Assembly: GCA_029721435.1 (NCBI GenBank)
Contig: CM056583.1
Coordinates: 88,861,620-88,925,619 of the forward strand
Length of the DNA stretch: 64,000 nt
DNA from: Gymnothorax reevesii
Lineage: Eukaryota > Chordata > Actinopteri > Anguilliformes > Muraenidae
Direction of reading: 5' to 3'
Shown here: positions 58,543 through 64,000 of the stretch, one piece after another
Numbering within the stretch: position 1 is the first letter of the stretch
Layout: every line of letters begins with the position of its first letter
The notes under the pieces: generated by a model
What the model saw: the letters and a program-made list of their open reading frames with translations, nothing else
What the model was told of the DNA's origin: nothing
The model's database searches: none
Translations under genes and position numbers: made by a program

Positions 58543-60540
58543 TGCTCCCATTCCCTCTGTCTGCTCCCATTCCCTCTGTCTGCTCACATTCCCTCTGTCT
58601 GCTCCCATTCCCTCTGTCTGCTCACATTCCCTCTGTCTGCTCCCATTCCCTCTGTCTGCTCACATTCCCTCTGTCTGCTCACATTCCCTCCGTCTGCTCA
58701 CATTCCCTCCGTCTGCTCACATTCCCTCTGTCTGCTCACATTCCCTCTGTCTGCTCACATTCCCTCCGTCTGCTCACATTCCCTCTGTCTGCTCACATTC
58801 CCTCTGTCTGCTCACATTCCCTCCGTCTGCTCCCATTCCCTCTGCTCACATTCCCTCTGTCTGCTCACATTCCCTCCGTCTGCTCCCATTCCCTCTGCTC
58901 ACATTCCCTCTGTCTGCTCACATTTACTCCGTCTGCTCCCATTCCCTCTGTCTGCTCACATTCCCTCTGTCTGCTCCCATTCCCTCTGTCTCCCCACACT
59001 CCCTTCGTCCGCTCACACTCCCTCTCTCTGCTCACACTCCCTCTGCCTGCTCCTATTCCCTCTGTCTGCTCCTATTCCCTCTGTCTGCTCCCATTCCCTC
59101 TGTCTGCTCCCATTCTTTCCGTCTGCTCACATTCCCTCCGTCTGCTCCCATTCCCTCTGTCTGCTCACATTCCCTCTGTCTGCTCACATTCCCTCTGTCT
59201 GCTCACATTCCCTCCATCTGCTCCCATTCCCTCTGTCTGCTCACATTCCCTCTGTCTGCTCCTATTCCCTCTGTCTGCTCCTATTCCCTCTGTCTGCTCC
59301 CATTCCCTCTGTCTGCTCACATTCCCTCTGTCTGCTCCCATTCCCTCTGTCTGCTCACATTCCCTCTGTCTGCTCCCATTCCCTCTGTCTGCTCACATTC
59401 CCTCTGTCTGCTCCCATTCCCTCCGTCTGCTCACATTCCCTCCGTCTGCTCCCATTCCCTCTGTCTGCTCCCATTCCCTCTGTCTGCTCCCATTCCCTCT
59501 GTCTGCTCCCATTCCCTCCGTCTGCTCACATTCCCTCTGTCTGCTCCCTTTCCCTCTGCCTGCTCCCATTCCCTCTGTCTCCTCACATTCCCTCTGTCTG
59601 CTCACATTCCCTCCGTCTGCTCACATTCCCTCTGTCTGCTCACATTCCCTCTGTCTGCTCACATTCCCTCCGTCTGCTCCCATTCCCTCTGCTCACATTC
59701 CCTCTGTCTGCTCACATTCCCTCTGTCTGCTCACATTCCCTCTGTCTGCTCCCATTCCCTCTGCTCACATTCCCTCTGTCTGCTCACATTTACTCCGTCT
59801 GCTCACATTCCCTCCGTCTGCTCCCATTCCCTCTGTCTGCTCACATTCCCTCTGTCTGCTCCCATTCCCTCTGTCTGCTCACATTCCCTCTGTCTGCTCA
59901 CATTCCCTCTGTCTGCTCCTATTCCCTCTGTCTGCTCCCATTCCCTCTGTCTGCTCCCATTCTTTCCGTCTGCTCACATTCCCTCCGTCTGCTCCCATTC
60001 CCTCTGTCTGCTCACATTCCCTCTGTCTGCTCCCATTCCCTCTGTCTGCTCACATTCCCTCCGTCTGCTCCCATTCCCTCTGTCTGCTCACATTCCCTCT
60101 GTCTGCTCCTATTCCCTCTGTCTGCTCCTATTCCCTCTGTCTGCTCCCATTCCCTCTGTCTGCTCACATTCCCTCTGTCTGCTCACATTCCCTCCGTCTG
60201 CTCACATTCCCTCCGTCTGCTCACATTCCCTCTGTCTGCTCTCATTCCCTCTGTCTGCTCCCATTCCCTCTGTCTGCTCCCATTCCCTCTGTCTGCTCAC
60301 ATTCCCTCTGTCTGCTCCCATTCCCTCTGTCTGCTCACATTCCCTCTGTCTGCTCACATTCCCTCTGTCTGCTCCCATTTCCTCTGTCTGCTCACATTCC
60401 CTCTGTCTGCTCACATTCCCTCTGTCTGCTCACATTCCCACTGTCTGCTCACATTCCCTCTGTCTGCTCACATTCCCTCTGTCTGCTCCCATTCCCTCTG
60501 TCTGCTCCCATTCCCTCTGTCTGCTCACATTCCCACTTCT
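58543..60540. repeat. 19-bp minisatellite, about 105 units, with higher-order copies
   Basis: The unit is TCTGTCTGCTCACATTCCC, with variants CCCATT, CTATT, CCGTCTG and shorter 15-base units lacking GTCT. The plus strand of the unit is pyrimidine-rich and stop-free, which leaves frames of 765 and 809 codons through the array; these are by-products. Rare variants recur in the same order about 850 bases apart: CATTTACTCCG at 58921 and 59787, CATTCTTTCC at 59111 and 59958, and pairs of the shortened units near 58841/58892 and 59687/59757. So a block of about 45 units was duplicated, with unit gain or loss afterwards. Confidence 0.97.
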
Positions 60541-60644
60541 GGCACCAAACATGCTGTTGCTGTGTTTCCTCGGTTTTCTGTGCCACTGCCTTCCATGAGC
60601 ACGGTAATCAGGACCTTCCTCAGTCGTGCAGCTCCCTCCGCACC

Positions 60645-60850
60645 AGTGGCGGCCGGTGAACTGGCGATAGGGAAGGGTCAAACCCATCCCTTAAAACTAA
60701 TGACTGGTCATGACCTGTTTTCAATCATTCATTTAAATTACCGTTACAGAAACTCCAAAAACTCTCAACATTGTCATGTGTGGTCAGTTTTCATTAATAA
60801 CACATACCTGTTAACTCTCACACATTTGGCATGAGTTTTAGTGGCAAAGG
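60645..60850 (+). repeat. Repeat D, copy 5
   Basis: ACCAGTGGCGGCCGGTGAAC begins the element. It continues with TCAATCATTCATTTAAATTA and ATACCTGTTAACTCTCACAC, and stops after GAGTTTTAGTGGCA. It lacks the 260-base insert of copy 1. Confidence 0.8.
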
Positions 60851-61149
60851 AGGTTTTGCAAGGTATAGGCAAATTTTCCCACAGCCCAATTTGAACCGTC
60901 CTCTGGTTATATGTACCTACTTTTGGGACAGTCCAGAAAACAGATTTTAAATGTGAAATTTGCATACAGAAAGTGATGTGACCTATTTAGTGATTTCAAG
61001 ATTTTTGTGGGACAAGGCCTCATAAGTCCATATTTAAACCCATAAATGATAGTTCTGAAAAAACGCATGCTTTATAATGGCTACACAACAACATGACGGA
61101 AATTTTGATACCAAACATAAGTAAATGCGTGAAAACTTTTCCATTGGAA

Positions 61150-62243
61150 AATGCATGTCGTGACCACAATTCAGTATGATGTTCTCGGCCATGCTAATGG
61201 ACGCTTTCAGAGATTGTAACAATGGCATACACATCAAATACCGCTGTGATGGAAAATTGTACAACTCAAGGCGTCTGCAAGCTGTTACCAGAGTAAAGGA
61301 GACAGTGATCAGAGACCTCGTTTTTGATAACGACTGCGCTCTCAATGCGCTGACAGAGCCGAATATGCAATTGCTGATGGACAAGTTTTCTGATGCCTGT
61401 GACAACTTCGGGCTCACCATCAGCGTCAAGAAAACAGAGGTCATGAATCAGCCCACCCCCGGAGTCCAACATCACGATCCTGCCATCACTGTAAAAGGGA
61501 AGTGCCTGAAAATCGACTGGCGAATTCACCTATCTGGGTAGCACATTAACAAATAAGGCCAACCTAGATGCCGAAGTTAACTGCAGAATTGCCAAAGCTA
61601 GTGCCGCTTTCGGGAGACTTCGTAGAACCATCTGGGAGAGAACAGGCATTCGCATCAACACTAAACTAAAGGTGTACAAAGCGGTCGACCTTACAACCTT
61701 ACTGTACGGCTGTGAAACATGGACTCTCCACCGTCGCCATGAAAAGCGAATCAATAGGTTCCATCTTCGCTGTTTAGGGAAACTCCTTAACATTCGATGG
61801 CAGAATAGAGTCCCCGATACAGAAGTATTGCAGTGTGCAGATATGCCAGGTTCCATCACCATGATGCGCAGGGCCCAAGTCAGATGGGCCGGTCACCCAG
61901 CGCGTATGACAGACAGCAGAATTCCCAAGCAGCTGTTCTATGGAGGATTATCTGTGGGCAACAGAAGCGATATAAAGACACGCTTAAGGCCTCTTTGAAG
62001 GACTTTGCAATCCAGGTCAATACGTGGGAAACCCTCGCGCTCAACCGCTCCACTTGGCGGCGCACCATCTCGAACGGCGCAACCTTTTCTGAGTCCAACA
62101 GGATCGGGGCGGCCGTGGAGAAGAGAAAGAAAAGGAAGGAGGAATCATCTCGGCAGCCAACCATTAGGTGCGAAACCTGCGGGCGACTATTTCGTGCCAG
62201 GATAGGGCTTATTAGCCGAATGCGGACACACAAACTCAATTGA
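61150..62243 (+). pseudogene. LINE ORF 3' part: reverse transcriptase to zinc finger
   Basis: A non-LTR retrotransposon frame, 5'-truncated within the reverse transcriptase. The first open part (61176-61541) reads FSAMLMDAFRDCNNGI, then VIRDLVFDNDCALNA, where the catalytic FADD is changed to FDND. After a frame change near 61515 comes TYLGSTLTNKANLDAEV, AKASAAFGRLRRTIW, LLYGCETWTLHRRH, LLNIRWQNRVPDTEVL and RRAQVRWAGHPARM. After a second frame change near 61950 comes RYKDTLKASLKDFAI, then the C-terminal CETCGRLFRARIGLISRMRTH (62168-62234), a C2H2-type finger whose first His is Arg. The family is common in fish and other animals as an endonuclease-reverse transcriptase; I think RTE-like, but am unsure. 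It is inactive. Confidence 0.9.
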
Positions 62244-63010
62244 CATCTTGGTCATCTTCACTTGTGAGGGACGAAGGACAGTCAGGATATTACCGGTAAC
62301 TAAGGACACGCTGGTCCATTTTATCTTACCTTTTCAAACTCAAGACAAAGACAGCGAAGCTGTGGTTACCGTCACCACTCTACAGCACAGATGCTTTTAA
62401 TCGATGGGAAGGAGCGAACCGAAGCACTTAGCTGGCCAGCTACCTTCTTCAAAAAAACCCCCCTTATTTTGACTACTCCATTACGCAGCAAAAATAAACC
62501 CAAGTTAAATTATACGCATTTAAGTTGCTAACATACCCTGATGGAACTCATCACTCAGTTTTAGAAGTTTCAGTAAGCTCTACCCGTTATTTTAGCTGGC
62601 ATTTAGCTGACACCATGCAAAGTTATTTGGGGAAAAAAATGACGCCAAACTAGTTTTGTCGATGCAAATTAGTGTCAGGTTCGATCTGATGAATAAATAA
62701 TGCCTCCTATGTTTACCCTTGCATTCCCTTTTGCATAAAATGATGAGAAGTAGACTATTAAAATACAAAATACTTACATATTCGTCTGGTAACTTCCCAT
62801 TGCTGATTTTTCTTCATTGGGAGAGCTCTGAGTGGGAAACGTTAAGCGCTAAGAACAGGCATGTACCTGTCACTGTGACAACAGCAAGGTTAGACCAAAT
62901 TACCCAAATATTTCAGAAAACAACCCATAAAAACCCATCTTACCCATGTTATCTTTGTTCTAGTATGAATACAATGCTGGCTGGCATGATTTGAAAGTCA
63001 TTGCGTGTTG
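62244..63010. other. 3' flank of the LINE, then no gene
   Basis: The first 60 bases (CATCTTGGTCATCTTCACTT...) look like the LINE's 3' UTR. The rest has no long frame or known repeat. Confidence 0.4.
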
Positions 63011-63014
63011 ATTT

Positions 63015-63199
63015 TATCCCCCGCCGCTCGTTTAGTGCAAAGCGGGGGATATAGTATTCAGCTCCGTCTGCCAGTCCCGAACATTGTCAGCGCGATTTCT
63101 CAAGAAGGAGTCAACCTATTTAAATTTTTTTTGGTACCGACCTTCCCACTGGGAATGCGCAGACACCAGTCAGTTTTGGTGACCTAACGGCGGGGGATA
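63015..63199. mobile_element. CCCCCGCCG-end MITE
   Basis: TATCCCCCGCCG (63015-63026) and CGGCGGGGGATA (63188-63199) are exactly inverted. A second GCGGGGGATATAG lies at 63051 inside the left end, so the left end alone can also form a hairpin. It resembles the foldback element at 43003. Confidence 0.75.
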
Positions 63200-63224
63200 T
63201 AGTGACATTAGTGACAAACTCTTG

Positions 63225-63277
63225 TTATTCACAATTTACACTTTGTCCCAACTATTTTGAAATTGGAGTTGTATTTC
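63225..63277 (+). repeat. End fragment of a mariner-like MITE, copy 3
   Basis: ACACTTTGTCCCAACTATTT and GAAATTGGAGTTGTA match the mariner-like MITE end seen at 35165 and 57655. Confidence 0.55.
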
Positions 63278-63294
63278 AGGGTGAGTGGAAATTA

Positions 63295-63325
63295 TCATGA
63301 TGATGATGATGATGATTATTATTAA
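63295..63325. repeat. GAT/TTA trinucleotide repeat
   Basis: Seven GAT units followed by ATT units. Confidence 0.9.
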
Positions 63326-63516
63326 AGTAATTAATGTATGAAGTAACAGTGAATTAACATCCCTTAACTCATGATGTATTAAGTGCTTAACTTATCACAT
63401 AAAGGCATGGTGACTCCATCATTAGTTAATGATATGCAACAGAAATTCATGATACATTCCGCATTAATACACGCATTAAGTCATCATGAGTTATGCATTA
63501 GTTCAGCATTACTTAA

Positions 63517-63847
63517 CCCTAGAACACTATTGCCAGGTGATTTTCACCCGAGCAAACGTGTTTACATGATTTTCATTATGTTGCGTTTGTCTGAGTGTTA
63601 TGGGTCCCTGGGCAGCTTCAGCATTGTCTTTGACATCTTTGAAGACATGGGTGTTTTGTTTACCTCAGGGTACTTTTTTTCATTTTGTTAGACATGGCAC
63701 AGTTGAAAATAAAAGAACACTACTCTAATTTGTCATGTATTGTCATATTTTGATGACAAGTACTTTTTATTGGGTATTTTACTACGTCGGGAAAAATCAC
63801 CCGGCGTTAGTGATGGTGTTACTAATTTTAGCAATGGTGTTCTAGGG
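63517..63847. mobile_element. piggyBac-type MITE, 331 bp
   Basis: TTAA (63513-63516) is followed by CCCTAGAACAC; the right end reads GTGTTCTAGGG followed by TTAA (63848-63851). Inner motifs are also inverted (CAGGTGATTTTCACCCG near 63537 and AAAAATCACCCGG near 63795). Ends beginning CCC with TTAA targets are diagnostic of piggyBac-type elements. No coding sequence of note; a 102-codon frame over this stretch is by chance. Confidence 0.9.
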
Positions 63848-64000
63848 TTAAACATATTATTTGTACCCTTATTGTAAAGTGTTACTCATACATCGCTGGG
63901 AGTGTGTGGGGCTCAGTCTGGGCTAGTTTTCTTTGGTTTGGCTTCGTTGCACTGACAGTAAATTTTGATATCTGCCATTGACTTGTTAATTACGGCGAAG

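Noticed and set aside
58362..60834. Plus-strand frames of 765 and 809 codons
   Set aside because: They only read through a 19-bp tandem repeat that lacks stops. No domain or start context supports a gene.

Overview
This is eukaryotic, almost certainly teleost fish, DNA. The basis is the mix of repeats: a Tx1-like L1 element, Tc1 transposons of three clearly different families, hAT and TTAA-type MITEs, a tRNA-derived SINE, Ty3/gypsy chromovirus debris and (CA)n/(GATA)n microsatellites. I find no intact host gene, no RNA gene, no operon and no CRISPR array. The window reads as an intergenic or intronic accessory region built by repeated and nested transposon insertion.

Layout: 0-5 kb holds a recent L1/Tx1-type LINE bounded by a perfect 17-bp target-site duplication, with an ORF2 broken by one stop codon. 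5-23 kb is a mosaic of old pieces: three minus-strand copies of an LTR-like family, gypsy integrase and gag-protease remnants, a LINE ORF fragment, a Tc1 fragment, four of five copies of a dispersed repeat ('Repeat D'), and a 1.1-kb element made of degenerate GAATGC motifs. 23-31 kb holds a GATA microsatellite, a 61-bp duplication, another LTR-like block, a Myb/SANT-like fragment, a hAT MITE with 8-bp target duplication, a gypsy chromodomain tail, and a 28-bp minisatellite of 41 units. 31-46 kb has two long Tc1 elements (one with a 642-bp MITE inserted in it), a SINE, a perfect 25-bp hairpin, a third Tc1 family, and a 2.2-kb TTAA element that holds both a nested foldback element and a decayed exon-like segment. 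46-58 kb is sparse, with MITEs and Tc1 fragments. 58.5-60.5 kb is a 19-bp minisatellite with higher-order structure. 61-64 kb has the 3' part of a second LINE ORF and two MITEs.

Most identifications rest on recalled family consensus patterns, visible catalytic motifs, terminal inverted repeats and target-site duplications. No database search was possible. The long open frames across the two minisatellites are by-products of stop-free repeat units, not genes. The observations I rank highest are the near-intact ORF2 in an L1 without ORF1, the TTAA element with an exon-like cargo, the GAATGC foldback element, and the two minisatellites.
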